DNA of 64,000 nt from Chaunax sp. Z400 (lineage: Eukaryota; Chordata; Actinopteri; Lophiiformes; Chaunacidae). The position numbers and the translations under genes are program-made. Where the stretch lies: positions 10,681,501-10,745,500 of the forward strand of contig CM075202.1 in NCBI GenBank assembly GCA_037577475.1, read 5' to 3'. Below are positions 1-13,500 of this stretch, piece by piece (positions within the stretch are counted from its first letter, which is position 1; every line of letters begins with the position of its first letter). A model generated the notes under the pieces. The model ran no database searches. It saw nothing but the letters and a program-made list of their open reading frames with translations, and was not told the origin of the DNA.

Positions 1-426
1 AAAAAACCTTGATAAGTGTAAAATAGAATGGCTTTGGTTTAATTTGTTCTCTTTTCATTGTGGAATTTGTTAAACATTTTAAGTACATCTTGGTTTGAAC
101 TGCTGAAGTTATCCTTTCTACATCTTTTTAATAGAGTTGATGGACGCAGGAGGAAACAAATAACCAAAATCTTGAAACCTAAAAGATCATTGATGTAAAC
201 TGGATGACCATGAGAATTAGTCATTTTCTTTCAGAACTAAGAAATGTAATAATTAAGTAATCAGGGCTAGAGTCACATTTTAGTACTGCCAAATAGTGAC
301 AGTTTACATAATGTGTAAAAATAGACCCTTGGGGCCAACCTCGACACTATCTCCCATAGTAAAAGCTGAACACTTAAATAGTGCTGGTACCTAGAGTCAT
401 ACATGTTTTATTTCACATTGTAAGGG
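1..426. other. Gene-free left edge
   Basis: AT-rich unique-looking sequence downstream of the U2 RNA gene. I see no splice-flanked coding segment, RNA gene or repeat here. Short open frames on the minus strand have no recognisable domain. Confidence 0.5.
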
Positions 427-614
427 GGGTGCACCGTTCCTGGAGGTACTGCAATACCAGGTCGATGCGTGGAGTGGACGGAGCAAGCCCCTATTCCATC
501 TCCCTATTCCAAAAATCAATTTAATATATGGTCCCCGGGTAGGGGACGTATCAGATATTAAACTGATAAGAACAGATACTACACTTGATCTTAGCCAAAA
601 GGCCGAGAAGCGAT
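427..614 (-). ncRNA. U2 spliceosomal snRNA
   Basis: Read on the minus strand this is a 188-nt U2 small nuclear RNA, the same length as human U2. It begins with the family's ATCGCTTCTCGGCC 5' end, carries the GTAGTA branch-point-recognition element, the ATTTTTGG Sm site and the conserved 3' stem-loops, and ends in GGTGCACCC. Stem-loop IIb reads GTCCCC/GGGGAC where human U2 has GUCCUC/GAGGAC, a compensatory pair change that keeps the helix, so the copy has evolved under RNA-structure constraint. U2 pairs with the intron branch site in the spliceosome. I could not place a convincing proximal sequence element about 55 bp upstream or a canonical 3' box, so whether this single copy is transcribed is less certain than its identity. 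Confidence 0.95.
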
Positions 615-3600
615 ACCCACAATCTGGTGAAGTGGGAGACCGACTCTCGTCACTGTGACTCTCACTCACGGTTTTAAATTATTTCATTTACTAAACAAAT
701 GCACACAAGTGTAATGACGTAATTAGATGTTTTGCGACTATTCGACACCAAAGAGCGCATAAGATCGCTCACATTTGTTGAGGAACATTATTACAGTGAA
801 CGCCGCTTAATTCTATTTCTGGTCATGTGACATGCTACCGCCCAATAAGAAATCAGGACGAACCACTAACTTCAAATCCCGTTTGTAACTTTAATGACGA
901 TAGAATTACTCCTTTATTCAGTAAAATTATATAGTTGAGATTAAGTATAAGAATGTCCCACAACACTGTCGTGTGTGCAGATCTACATTAATAAAGATAT
1001 AAACGTTTAACGTTAGGAGCTTCAGCAAAGATAAATTTAGCTCTGTCTCCCTCTGTTGAGGGAAACTGCATAAAATAAACTACAATACAACACTTCATTG
1101 CACTTCGTTACAATTTAACCACTGAAAAATGTTTTTGATTAGGAAATATTTATAACTATGAGAGGAAACATGATTTTCGTTGTTTTTCGCTGACATTAAT
1201 GCTGAGTTCAGGACCGAACTGTTATCCAACGCAGCAACAATTCAGAAAGCCGACAGGAGACGCTCGACGCTTGGAGTTTAGTTAGGTAAAAGTCAAAGCC
1301 TTATGGCGTCCATATTAATAGCAATGGCGTCAGGTAAATGGACTGAGACGGATTAATTAACTTACTTATCTTTAACTTTGTGGGCCAGTTCGTGCTTTAG
1401 TAAAGGTTAACGCCGAAGCAGAACAACTTTGACTCAACCTTTGGAAAATAACGAAGTTGCGTTTCTACTCCAAACATCACATCTCGCATCTTCCACCACC
1501 CGCTGTGCCTTGCAACAACTTTCCCGTTAACAATTGATTTAACTTATATTTATATATTTTTAGCTTATATATGTTTACGCCAAATAAACATTATAACGTT
1601 ACCTTAAACACCAGTAGACCGAGAGGAATCATAATAAAACAGCTTGTTTTAAAGGCTTTAACTTACTTTTGGTGATTTAGATGGCGAGAAGAAGCGATTC
1701 CAGCAAGTGTAAAACCTGCGCCGGTGTTATTACCTAATATAACCGTTTCTGCCTATGACCAGCAGGAGGCGACGACGACTTACCCGATTTGATTTGTTTT
1801 GTAACAAACAGAATTTGTTTTGTAACAAACAGTTAGCGTTTACTGACAATAAAAACATGCCTGTTGTGTTATATTCAATTAGATGAACATTGTCCCTCCT
1901 TACAATATCATGTAGACATCATTATTTACAACTATTGGATTTTTTATTGGATTTTTTTTTCTCAAAACTAATATTCTGTGTGAAATTTGTGTGTGGACAA
2001 ATCTATTTATTCAGTCAAGTTAATGTCTATATACCCATGTTTCCTATCTGTTATGACCGACTAAATAAAATAATATTTAAAAAAGAAGCTGGAGCAAAGT
2101 CAGGTGGACTTGCCCGCTCAAACATTTTCTGCTTCATAGGGAACTACTTTCTACGCAATGAACGCTACAATGGCCATACTGTACCCTTGCCTGATATTGA
2201 AGTAACTGTTTTCGCTCACAAATGCTGCTTTTACTTACCTGCATCAACAAAACCATACAAGTGAAATGATAAATAGTTTGTGTGTTGCATTTTCAATGCT
2301 TTTCACTCAGATAAAGACTGTGTTGTATAACAGAGGAGACTAAAACAAGAGATGATGAGCAGGCATCAATACTCATTTTACTGTTGACAGGTTCCCTGAA
2401 TGCATGCAAGTTTATTTATTTATAAAATAAAACTGATTCAACTAACAGTCCCATGCTTACATACATTTTCAGTCACGCATTAAATCAGAAAACTTCATGA
2501 ACTAAAACGGTGACCATGCTGTTTGCTCATGTGCATCATTTTATCAAAACAGAGGAAAACAATTGCAAATGTTTGCATCAGAAAGCGTCAATTCGGTTAG
2601 ATTTGGTGTTTAGAAACCCAAAATCTAAAAACACGACTTGCATTACTATTTAGTCTTACAAATAGATAACAATAATGAGATTCAATCAAATGTACCTGAG
2701 CCAGAGACAGGAATACGTAATAAGTTATAATCACCTATTAAAATATTCACATCTTGTTTAAGGAAATTACATCCTTCAACGGAAAATTGAGATAATGATA
2801 GTAAAAATAAAAACCTACAATTAAAGTGCCATGATTGTGTTCCTATCTCTATTTTACATGCATGGTAACGAGGCTCAAATGTTCTCAATAGTTCATTAAA
2901 GGAATGCATAGTGCAGGTCTAATGTTTCTATTATAAAACATTTGCTCAAAGCTGTTAAGAGTTGATTGTGTCTCATCAGAACCATTCCAAATGAGGCTTT
3001 AGTTACATAAGGCACGCATTATAAGAGGTGTGAACTTGAGTCAAAAATCTGATGTTTAATCTCGACATGACAAGATCAATAAGACGTGAATATTGACTTG
3101 AACTTAAACACCAATGACTTGATATAAAAAGTATGTTATTTAAAAATGGCCACAAATCAATTATTTCCCTTCATTTGCTGAATCAACACCATGATTGCAA
3201 AATTACCATCTCCCAGATTTTCCGTTGGCAGAAGGCTATCTGCCACACTGGCAGGTAAATGTACCAAAATGGTCAGGTAATACGACCTATCCACAGTGCA
3301 CCTTATATAAATTCTGAAATCTATGGAAAAAGGCCTGGGAGTCAATGTAGACTTTAAGATGCATGCAAGAGCACCTAGTAAACTGTCCATTATAACTTGT
3401 TTAGGTCTTGAAGCTCAAAATTTAGGAATTGGGACTGGACTTGAAACTTGAGTGCAGTGATTTGCTTGACAATTTACTTGTGATTTGCAAGACTTGGTCA
3501 CATATTTGCAAATTGTCACCTGAAAGTGACTGAAGGTATAGTCACCACTGCCACTTAATAATAATAATGGTCAACAAAAACAAAAAAAACAACCTGACAA

Positions 3601-3791
3601 TCTCTTGCAAAATAAGATCAATATACATGTGGAAAAATTTACTGAACTCTAGTCTGTTGAGCTGCTCCTGAAAGTTATGGCAGGTTCTTGTTTACTCATT
3701 TAACTCTTTGGACAGGTTTTCTGAAAAAAAACAACAACTGTAAATAAACAGCAAGAAACAATCATGAAAATGATTTAAATTACAAAAATAC
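615..3791. other. Intergenic DNA between U2 gene and kcnh5 3' end
   Basis: No protein gene is supported. At 1795-1832 an approximately 20-bp segment is duplicated in tandem (TTTGTTTTGTAACAAACAG twice). The stretch 1200-1760 is less AT-rich and has donor-like GTAAA and GTAAGT sites on opposite strands, which could mark a promoter or noncoding first exons (see findings). Between about 3040 and 3520 there are repeated 'gacttg'-type words typical of a degraded teleost interspersed repeat. The open frame at 1890-2264 has no recognisable domain. Confidence 0.45.
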
Positions 3792-4076
3792 TTAAAGGAA
3801 CAGTCAACTCCAAAACATTTAAACATTAAACAGACACACAAAATACATTTTTCCATCTGGATCGTTTTGGTGTGAGATGCTGAGTTAGGAGGTTTGAGCA
3901 CCACAAGCAATGCACCACCCACTTTCAATATATTAGAGAGAAGGCAGGAATCTTTACAGCTGATATCTCAAAAACTCAGTAAGTCAGACCAAAACAATTT
4001 ATTGCCATTTTGGTTAGAATTACAGGAAAGAGGAAACGTATGTATTTTTTGTTTTTGGGGTGAACTGTGCCTTTAA
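3792..4076. mobile_element. TTAA-flanked MITE with inverted terminal repeats
   Basis: About 285 bp. The left end reads TTAAAGGAACAGTCAACTCC and the right end, on the opposite strand, reads TTTAAAGGCACAGTTCACCC, giving imperfect inverted repeats of roughly 25 bp bordered by TTAA. This arrangement matches a common fish non-autonomous DNA transposon class of the 'TTAAAGG.A.AGTTCACCC' type. There is no transposase inside. It lies 0.4 kb downstream of the kcnh5 stop codon, probably just outside the transcript. Family assignment is from memory of the terminal sequence. Confidence 0.65.
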
Positions 4077-4460
4077 ATACAAATATGATTGATAAAATGT
4101 GATTTAACCACACATACATATTTTACTTTGCTGTTCTATCAGGCAAAAAATTTTCTAAGCCTTCATTAGATCATCATACATCAGATATGTAGCTATATGT
4201 TAGTTTATAATGCTTGTAAAAATGAATTATTTTCCTACAGCATAATGTTTTTTAATTGATTGTTCTATTATTGTTCCTGTTTCGTCTTGGCATTCTTAAA
4301 TCTGGCATACACAAGATCTAAAAATGCCTCATAAGTCAAATACTTTCCAAATCACTTGTTTGTTGTAGTGCTGAGGTAACATGACAGGAATTTCTGTATG
4401 CAGTCAAGTGTTTTATGGAAGAAATATCTTTGGCCGTCCTGCAGGACATGCGATTGGTGC

Positions 4461-4466
4461 TTTAAT
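4461..4466 (-). terminator. Candidate poly(A) signal of kcnh5
   Basis: ATTAAA on the minus strand, about 40 nt downstream of the kcnh5 stop codon. It is the nearest poly(A)-signal variant; the true 3' end could lie further downstream. Confidence 0.4.
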
Positions 4467-4506
4467 AAATCTTTTCAAGAGATGCAGGGATGTAAAATCA
4501 GCAAAT

Positions 4507-7500
4507 TCATAAAGGCCCATCATCTACATCTGATGTGAGAGGCTTGGAGGCAGCGACTGAGTCTTGACTTTTCAGTCTGGCCTTCGAGGAAGACGGTGGC
4601 AAGGAGAGTCTTCTTTTTATCGACAGTAGTCTGAGGATCTCGCTCACTTGAGACTCGAGGAATGACAGACGGCCGCTCAGGATCTGAATGTCTGCCTTCA
4701 GCTCCAGCTTTGCATCGTGCAGGGTCATCTGAAGGAGTGCTTGTTCGGATGTCGGCTGAATGAAAGAGTGTTTGAGGGAATCTACCCCGAGACTGTGCTC
4801 GAATGGGCTCCTCTCCATTGGGCTCTTTTCCATTGGGCTTCTTTCAAATGAGCTTCTTGAATCTCCGGCTCGGTCGATACGTAGATCACTCTTTGTGATA
4901 CCGCTGTCACAGGAGTCAGTTTTGTGCAGGGCACTTGGCTCTTCACCTGCTTCTCCAGCACTGTTGCCCCCCTCTGCACGCCCTGTCTCCTCCAAATCCT
5001 TGTTCTTGTTTGCAGCCCCTAACTGTTCTGAGGACTGGGATCCTTTGGGCCACTCATCTGCTTTCTCTGGCTGCCTTTCTTGCTCGAGGATAGGAGGTGG
5101 TGGCGCAGCGGATGTGGCATTTTTAAACTTTGCCCAGCCTCGAGCACCTCTGGTCCTGGTAACACCACCTACAGCTCCCTCTCCACCCGCACTACTGCTC
5201 TGTGCAGGGCTGCCGACCCTCTCCGTGCAAGGCCTTGATAAAGACTCCCCAGGCTTTTTTGTGCAGCTTTGCACTGACTCTTCAGTGTAGACAAATGCTT
5301 GTGGAGGCGCAGCCACGCACCCTGCACTCCCCCCTCCTGTGCAGGGTGCATTATTCTGCACCGTGGAGCTGTACTCCTGCTGCTGAGAAGATACAGTCTG
5401 ACACTGCATGAAAGAGTTTGAGTCAGAGCGATGGTGGCGCTGCAGCTCCACCTGCACACAGTTATGATCGCAGTAAGTGTGAGACTCTCCTGGTGTTTGA
5501 GCATCTCTCTGCTGTCTGAACCTCTGGAACAGCTTACGGACCGGGTGATCTTCGGGAATGGAGAGAGCCACCTCCGTCCTCTGGCGCTCCTGCTCCCTCT
5601 TCACATCAGCAATCTTTCTGAAGATTATCTGCAAGAGAGGATGATCGGTGCATGAGGACAGTGACGTGGGATATACATACTGAGCCCACATTTGAACTAC
5701 AATAGTAGCGCTCTGCAGAATGTACATATATTATGATGTAGCTCTAAATAAAAAATAACGATCGAGACCTGCTATGTATGTTGAAATATTAAAGACTGCA
5801 AAGCAGTAATGCACAAGGGATACTCTTAATGGAGCGATGATAGAGCAATATCAAGGCCTAGAGAGTTTCTGATTCCCACAGAAGATAAAGAGATGCTGAT
5901 ATAACTTCTCAGCATCTTTTATCACTACCTGATTAATCCTCTGTGTTTGTGAACAGTTCCAAGTTATATTTACAGACGAAAGGTTTGTCTGAAGCGGGTT
6001 TACTTAGATTATTCTATTCAAAGCCACAGCATTAGAGTCAGATTTACTACTGGAAGTGTCTAATCCTGATCCACTTTTGCTGAGGTTCCCATCAGACTGT
6101 TGATCCCAACAAGTTCTTGATACATTGTTATAACGTCCATGGCGGAGGTAATAACAATGACAACAACATTCCCATTTGAACAATAACAACGACGACAACA
6201 TTCCTGTTTGAACAATAACAACGACGACAACATTCCCGTTTGAACAATAACAATGACGACAACATTCCCGTTTGAACAATAACAACGACGACAACATTGT
6301 GCCATGATTTAACCCTCTGTATGAAGTCATTATAAAGTTTGACAGGAAAAATGAAAACAAAAACAACCAACGCCGGCAAAAACATAACCTCCTCCCTTGG
6401 CGGAGGTAACAAAACTGTATAACACATAACTGATTAAAAACTAAAGCAAATGATTGGAATTGCTTTCAGGCACTGATTGTATTGATTGTAAATCTATGTG
6501 CAGTTTAGCTTTGCATTCATGCACACAAAAGCTGAATACATAGCTTTAAGAAAGAAAGTAAATCTTAAACCTGTGAAGGCATGAACACTTTCTAAAGCTA
6601 CACAAATGAATAATAAATGGCTTTATTTTCATTGAATACATTTTAAGTACAAGCCATGAATCTTTCAACATGTGGCCACAACTTGCCTTGAAATTGATTT
6701 AGAGCTGCTTCACTGAGGCTGTATATCTGATTATATAAGACGCTGGAAAAGTCAGAGAAGAAATTAAAAGTACATAGTTACTTAAAACACTGTGGAATCA
6801 TTGTAAACCCAGAGACCTCTGGAGATGCACTGCCATGGTATGATTGTATTTGAGCTCTCTTGAAACAGAGTTGCACAGAGTCCAAGTATTCCTGAAGGGT
6901 CAGTACAAACAGTGGAAACAGAGATTATATTGAGTAATTGAGATTCTGTTTAATTGATGAGAGCTTCTTGTTTCAAATCTTCTGTACCTCAGAAGTATTT
7001 CATGTAAGTCAGTTCTGAACAAAGAGCTCCGAGGACCATATGTGCCAGGGAATATTCATTAAGAATTGATGTGATGTTGATCCCATGGGATAATATTACA
7101 GATACAGAATATTACACGAGCAACTTACTATCAAGACTGGAAAGAAATATATCTCATTGCCTTAATGGGATTAATATTATAGCCTGGAAGAGGCTCTATC
7201 AAATATTTATAAAGTCTTAGTTTGAACTATTTTTTATTGTTTGGTTTTTTTGGGTCATCTTATAGACTTCTGAGATCTGAATGTTTTTGTGGACACATGG
7301 TGCATGTGCAGGATTATTAGAAGCGATCAGTTAAACACACTATCAAGTAGGAGGGTTTCATTTGAGAAGGACTGGGTTTTTTTTCACTTTGGCAGCCACT
7401 TCATCAGCTTCATGGCTGTTAGTGGCTACACTGACAGTGTTGTGAATGTTCTGCATCAGCTTCTTTCAGCTCTTTAATGATGCTTTATGGTGTTTACTCT

Positions 7501-10500
7501 GAGTGAGATGTTCATATTTTTTTTATGGCTGCACGTTTCTTCACGACTTAAAAATGTTCAATTTATCCGATTTTCAGACTAGAATGTCAAATAAAATTTT
7601 GTGTGTTTGAAGTGAGTTTGGCTGACTGGTTGTCCAGGGGATTCAACCTTTTTACACTTTTACTGTCTGCCTACAAAGGTAAAACAAAAAATCAAAAAAA
7701 TCACTAAATGCAATCAATCAATTTGTTTAACATGCATTGATAACTAAATGCAAAGAGAGAACAACAGCTTCATGTATTCAATATCTGCAATTCGGTCCGT
7801 TTTTTACCCGTTTTCGTAGATTGCAGGTGAGGATGAGGTTACGGGAGAACGTGTTGGCAAATGCGGTGTAAAACTCCAGTACCCTCATCAGAGCGTCTCT
7901 CCTAATAACGTGCAGATCGCAGTAAGTCAAAGCTCGGACGTTTGCACAAGCCCGGGCCATCGTGGTCTCTTTCCAAAACACGTCACCAAACACATCACCT
8001 TTACCTAGATGGAGCCACAGATCAACAATTTATCTATAGCAATTTTGTTTAGACATATATGGCATATAAAAGGAGAACACAATGACATAACAGTGAAGAG
8101 AAATTGTAAGAAAAACAGAGCTTTCACTGAGAATACAGGAATAAAAGTGACTATATTCAGGTAGAGGATACCCCGGAAGTCTTCAAATGCACCTTAGCGC
8201 TGAAACAACCTTTGCTTTAGTGTCATCTGTGCCAATGAGTAATAGGTAGCTGTGTCTATTTCATAATAATATATTGGATTACCCAGTATTGCTATGACCT
8301 CATCATCCTGGATGACTTCTAGTGAACCGGACACCACAAAGCAGAGGGTGTCAACGCTCTCTCCGATATGGAAGATGAGGTCTCCAGGTGCGCAGTGTGT
8401 GGTCTGAAACTCCACAGCCAGAGAGCGCAGACAGCCGTCGCTGGCCAGACGAAATGCCTGGTGGTCGTTGAACACCTGCCTGTTGAGGTGAACGCAGATG
8501 TCTGCCCGCATGTCTTTGGGACAGATTGAGAGAACCTGAGGGAGATGGTGAGATGTCAGAGTGGTTAGTCATTCATTAAATTAGTGGTCCAAAGCAGGAA
8601 AGTCCAGCCAAACATTCCTCATTTAATGTCCTATCTATGTTTTAGTAGAGCTTTCGCTACAATCTCGATCATTGCAGCTGAATTACTGCAACAACAATAA
8701 AAACAATCCGATTCTAGGCACTCAAGATCTTAAATGGACTGTTAAAAGCAACATTATTAAAATCATTATAAAATCATTATAAAATCAACACATACTTGCC
8801 GTCCACAGGCTCATCTTATACCCATGAATTATTGGGTAAATAAGTTAACAATTAATATGCCATTACTTTGGCCGTAGCTCAGTGAAAATATAACTTTATG
8901 ATTATGATTATAAATAATGGGGCAGTGAGTTCACTCAGTGGTGTGATGCGACCTTTAAAGCTTGTTATTGTTCACACTGCCATATCCACGTCAACCCCGC
9001 CCATGAGATTTTTATGATTCTGTTTAAAATGATAGCATTCTTACTCCAGTTAGCGACAGAAATGTGCATCAGATTAACACACATGTAGCCACTACTGCCT
9101 TTATTTCATGACATTGTGCCAACTTTGTAATGCTATGCTATTTCCTCCTAATACATTTTTGATCACAGTATACAGTATGTTAGGTTCATGGTTTTGCTGT
9201 GGTGACAGACGTCCATAATAATACCTTATCTGTGTCAATGCCTTTAGACATGGCCCAGGTGGAGACGATGAAGTCCATGACCCTCTCACTCAGACCTTTG
9301 GGAACCTGATAAAGTTTGAGGAAGTCACGCACGTTGTTGAGCATCTCATGGTAGCGGTTTGTGTTGGTGTACATCTGCTGGAAGATGGTGGTGACGTTTC
9401 CAAAGATAGTTGCATACAGCAGGGCTGAAACAAAAGGTGAAGAGTGAGCATCAGGCGAAGACACAGATTTATTTAACATTTATTCTAGTAAATCATTTGG
9501 GATCAGTTGGGTTTTGGTTCACATAAGGGTCTGAAACATTTTCAGATCAAAACATTTATGATATTTATATGATTTGTCTTCCAAACAGCATTCAGGTATT
9601 ACATCTCGAATTAGGAGCTAATAATTGGGTATTGAGTACCCTTAAAATCTGCTAAACAACAACATATCCACCCCATAATTAGAACCTTGAAAATTACTTA
9701 TAAATTGCTCAATTAAGGTACAAATTAAGGCAGGGGGGGACCCCAAACACAGAAAGAATTGATGGAAATGTTAATCATTTTAAACAGTATGATTTTCAGT
9801 TATATTATATGTACAGTTTAAGGACTTATTGAGGTGCAAAAACTACCTAAAAATGATTTAAAGCATTGGTAAAACCTTACTAAAGGATAGTTTTCATGTT
9901 TTTTGAATCATATAATTCTAATTACAAATATTCTAATGTACTACAGTCTATTATATATTATTTACCCCCATTATCTCATCACAAATGCCTTAATTAAATC
10001 ACTATTAGTGGGTAGATTAATTTAATTTAAAGATGAAAAATTAAGAGAATTAAGAAATGTGTGAAAAGGTATTCTGAATTTTGGTGACCATGATACAGAA
10101 TGGTGTTTAAATAATACCAAGACTGCTGCACATTTTAGTGCAAATTATGTGATTTACTTAACTGTACATGTATTCTACAGTCACAGCATAATACTGTATG
10201 GTCGATGAGCAATGATCAATGAGTGGTGGATTGAACTTTTATAATGTAAATCATTCCACACATTTCCTCAGTAAGAATGCTGGGTTGCAGCCTGCAGTGA
10301 CCTCAAAGAGTCAGTCGGTATCTCTTATCGTGAGGTTTTACCCACTCAAGAGGAAAGAGTCTTCTTCAGTCGCCACAGCAGGATCGCAGAGGTTAGGATG
10401 CATATCTAACGTGATGGCTCATTGTCCTTTTACTAGACTCGAGCCTGCAGGCAAACTCCCCCCTTCTCCTCTTCCTCTCACATAATTACTGTATCTGTAG

Positions 10501-13500
10501 CAGGAGATTTATTGGCCATAATAGAAGCCGACGCATCAGTGTGACTAAGTGATCTTCGTGACAGAAACACCACCAGAGTACTGGGTGTTTACTTTAAGTC
10601 CAAACGTTGAAGCGTGGCTGTCAGCTTGAGTTTCCCTCACAATTTTTTATTGCATCACTTTACATGCTGTTTTAGAGGAGTGGGCCAAAGGTTAAAGCAC
10701 AACGGCGAGTCGTGAGAGAGGAACTGTAAGAAAAGTCACACTAAAGGTGAAACTGTTACTGTAACTACAGTGGGTGATGAAAATAATACAGACATTTGCA
10801 CAAAGATAGATGTGTTCTATTTTTATCTAGAGGGGAGTGAGGCTGGGTTGACTTCCGCATTAGTTCACATAATCAAATCACTTAATAAAGTGAGTAGTGA
10901 ATAATAATAACGTGTGAAAGATAGTGAATAATAGTGAATAATGTTTGTGAATGAATAATTTGATGTAGGCGAGATTTACAGGTAGTTTCACACAGACAAA
11001 CAATTAAGTAAGTGTTAATAAACAAGTAGTTTATACAACATGCATTACTTGTGAGTCCATGTTCTACATTAATCTACATAATAAGCTTGATCGTAATCTA
11101 AATGTCAGCTTCCTCTCATCTAAAACTGCAATTCGACTGGATTTGAAATCAAAATCATAGAATATATAAATGTAAAATACACTGTATTGTGGCTGTTGTG
11201 AGCTCATGTAATCAGTTTGTATCACTTTGCTGCATGAAAGTAGTCACATATCACTTGTGTTCCACATAGTTATATAGAAAACTTCTTCCTGGACTCTTAA
11301 CATCTGACTTAAAGCAGACAATGATCCTGAATGATTTAATAATGAGTGAATGAACACAGAGACTGAATGTTTTTTTGTGATGGTGGCGTTGATCAACCTT
11401 CAGACAGACCTTCGTAGAGCATGCAGGCTATAATGGGCGCTGAGCATGTCACTTGTTATTATGGACAGAGCAGAGAGCTAAACTCTCCTCAGTGGTTCAA
11501 ACACACAGGCTGCAGCTAAAAGTGAATTACATGAGACAGAGAGCCTGTGAATTATGGAATACTGTTGTGTGTGTGGAGAAGTATTTGTGTTTACAAAATT
11601 TCAAATGGCAGATCATCATTTCATTGTCCAGGAATTTGCTATTTGTTCTGGATTAGTCACAAACATACAGCATATATGCCATGCTGGGACAACAAGTTCT
11701 GGAATATTTGTATAGTAATTTACATTTATGATGCAATTTATGAGCATTGTGCTCAATAGATAAATAAGTAAACTAAAGGTTCATCTAAATTAAGGTTGAG
11801 TGATGAATTCAGCATCAGCACTGAATACTTTATGATCTCAAGCTATTCCGATATGTTTAACATGGTTCCACAGAGTGATCCTGGCTAGAGCTGTAAAAGT
11901 CATTCTAAAAGGAGGAAGGTGTTCCTGAAGTCCTGACAGAGATGCTTACAGTATGTGTCACATGGACTGGTGGTATATATGCAGAAACAGAGAACCATAG
12001 AAAACCTACTGAGCCGAAAGCCGACGTCCCCCCCCCCCCATGTTTGTATCAATTAAGACATTAAGTTAGTGTCTGTGCAGATGCTCCTGAATGTGTGCAA
12101 CATCTACACCATATGTTTCTTTACTGGCAGCTGTCAGATAGACAGCCAGACTGTGGAGCCCATTAAGAATGCAAGTACAGTAAATGCATCCAGACTGTTT
12201 GGGCTCCTGCAAGGTTATTATGAATGCATGGATGAAATGAAAAGAGCGTCAAAGGAAGAATGTATTGTTTGCTGTAGAGTGATGGGGGAGGGAAAAGTGG
12301 TTATTCCTATACAGATGTTGCTCTACTGGCATATCCCACCTGCAGCCACCACAACATACTGGAAGCTTATGTCAATACAAGAGGCAGATAGAAACCCTTT
12401 ACAGTCAGCAGTCACTTTCACACTAATTATTATGTATTACTTTGACTGATCTGAATACTTCTTCCCTGACTGTCTATCAGTGGACCATGAATGCGATGAT
12501 AAATTGAGACAGTAAATAGCATATCCCAGTATGAAGTGGTTTGTTACTGAGGTAAAACAAGAGCACTATCAGAACTCTGCATGCCACTTAAACACTGGAG
12601 CTGCTGTTCTTTTGTCCTCTGCTAAAAGGTTGTGCTCTGTATCCATTGGAAAAAAAATCACTCTGATTTAATCTTCACTTGATTGATGCTAAATTGCCAC
12701 TATACTCTGTAAAGATGCAAGAAATTCTTCTGTTTGCAACAAGAGGACAAGGGCAGCTTTTCAGTTTGGTTTTTTTCAATGCATACTGACTCAGCCAAGG
12801 AACACACTGTTTATAATTTGTCATGCACTGCTTTGACAATGGCGACTGATAAATTTAGAGTTTGTGCTATTTGTTTCCAAGCAATCTGCATTTCATCCTC
12901 CATTAAACACTTATGCCAAGAACAGCAGTGTTCCGTTGTTACGATTAACTATTGTTTTCTAATATGTGGTTTAGAAAATATACAAATTTGCCATCATGAG
13001 AGAGCACACTAGTTTAATTGTTTTTTTTTAATAATTATCAAATGTTTGGAATACATACTAAACAGTGCTTAATGTTGGAAAGTATTTGAGTACTTACAGC
13101 CCACCATCATCATGGCTACAGAGAAAATCTTCTCTCCATCTGTGGCCGGAGCGATGTTGCCAAATCCAATGGTGGTGAGACTCGTCATGGTGAAGTAGAG
13201 AGAAGAAATGTACAGTGTGTCCTTGTTGGGACCACCTTCCCACTGTCCTGTACCACTGGCGTTGTAGCGGTAAGGAGTCCCAATGCTCAGAGCCAACTGG
13301 TAGAGCCAGCTGTCTGTCTTAATCGTGTTGGTGGTCTCATCAATGACTTCATAGTCCCCGATGCTGTACCAGATGCAAGCCAGCCAGTGGGCCACCAGAC
13401 CGAAGACACACACCAGCAGAACCAGAACAGCAGCTCCGTACTCCAGGTAGTGGTCCAACTTCCGGGCCACTCTGCCCAGCCGCAGCAGGCGGATCACCTT

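Noticed and set aside
1890..2264. 124-codon plus-strand frame upstream of kcnh5's 3' end
   Set aside because: Low-complexity hydrophobic start, no domain, no promoter or splice context that I can support.
4760..5290. 176-codon plus-strand frame
   Set aside because: Antisense shadow of the last kcnh5 exon, whose minus-strand protein aligns with KCNH5 to its end.
6004..6427. Overlapping repetitive minus-strand frames
   Set aside because: Products of the 32-bp minisatellite in kcnh5 intron 10.
8865..8960. tRNA or SINE A-box-like 'TAGCTCAGT' word
   Set aside because: No matching B box, no cloverleaf and no acceptor stem pairing around it.
12069..12449. 126-codon plus-strand frame inside kcnh5 intron 7
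   Set aside because: No recognisable family, no flanking splice pattern linking to other exons, and AT-rich intron context.
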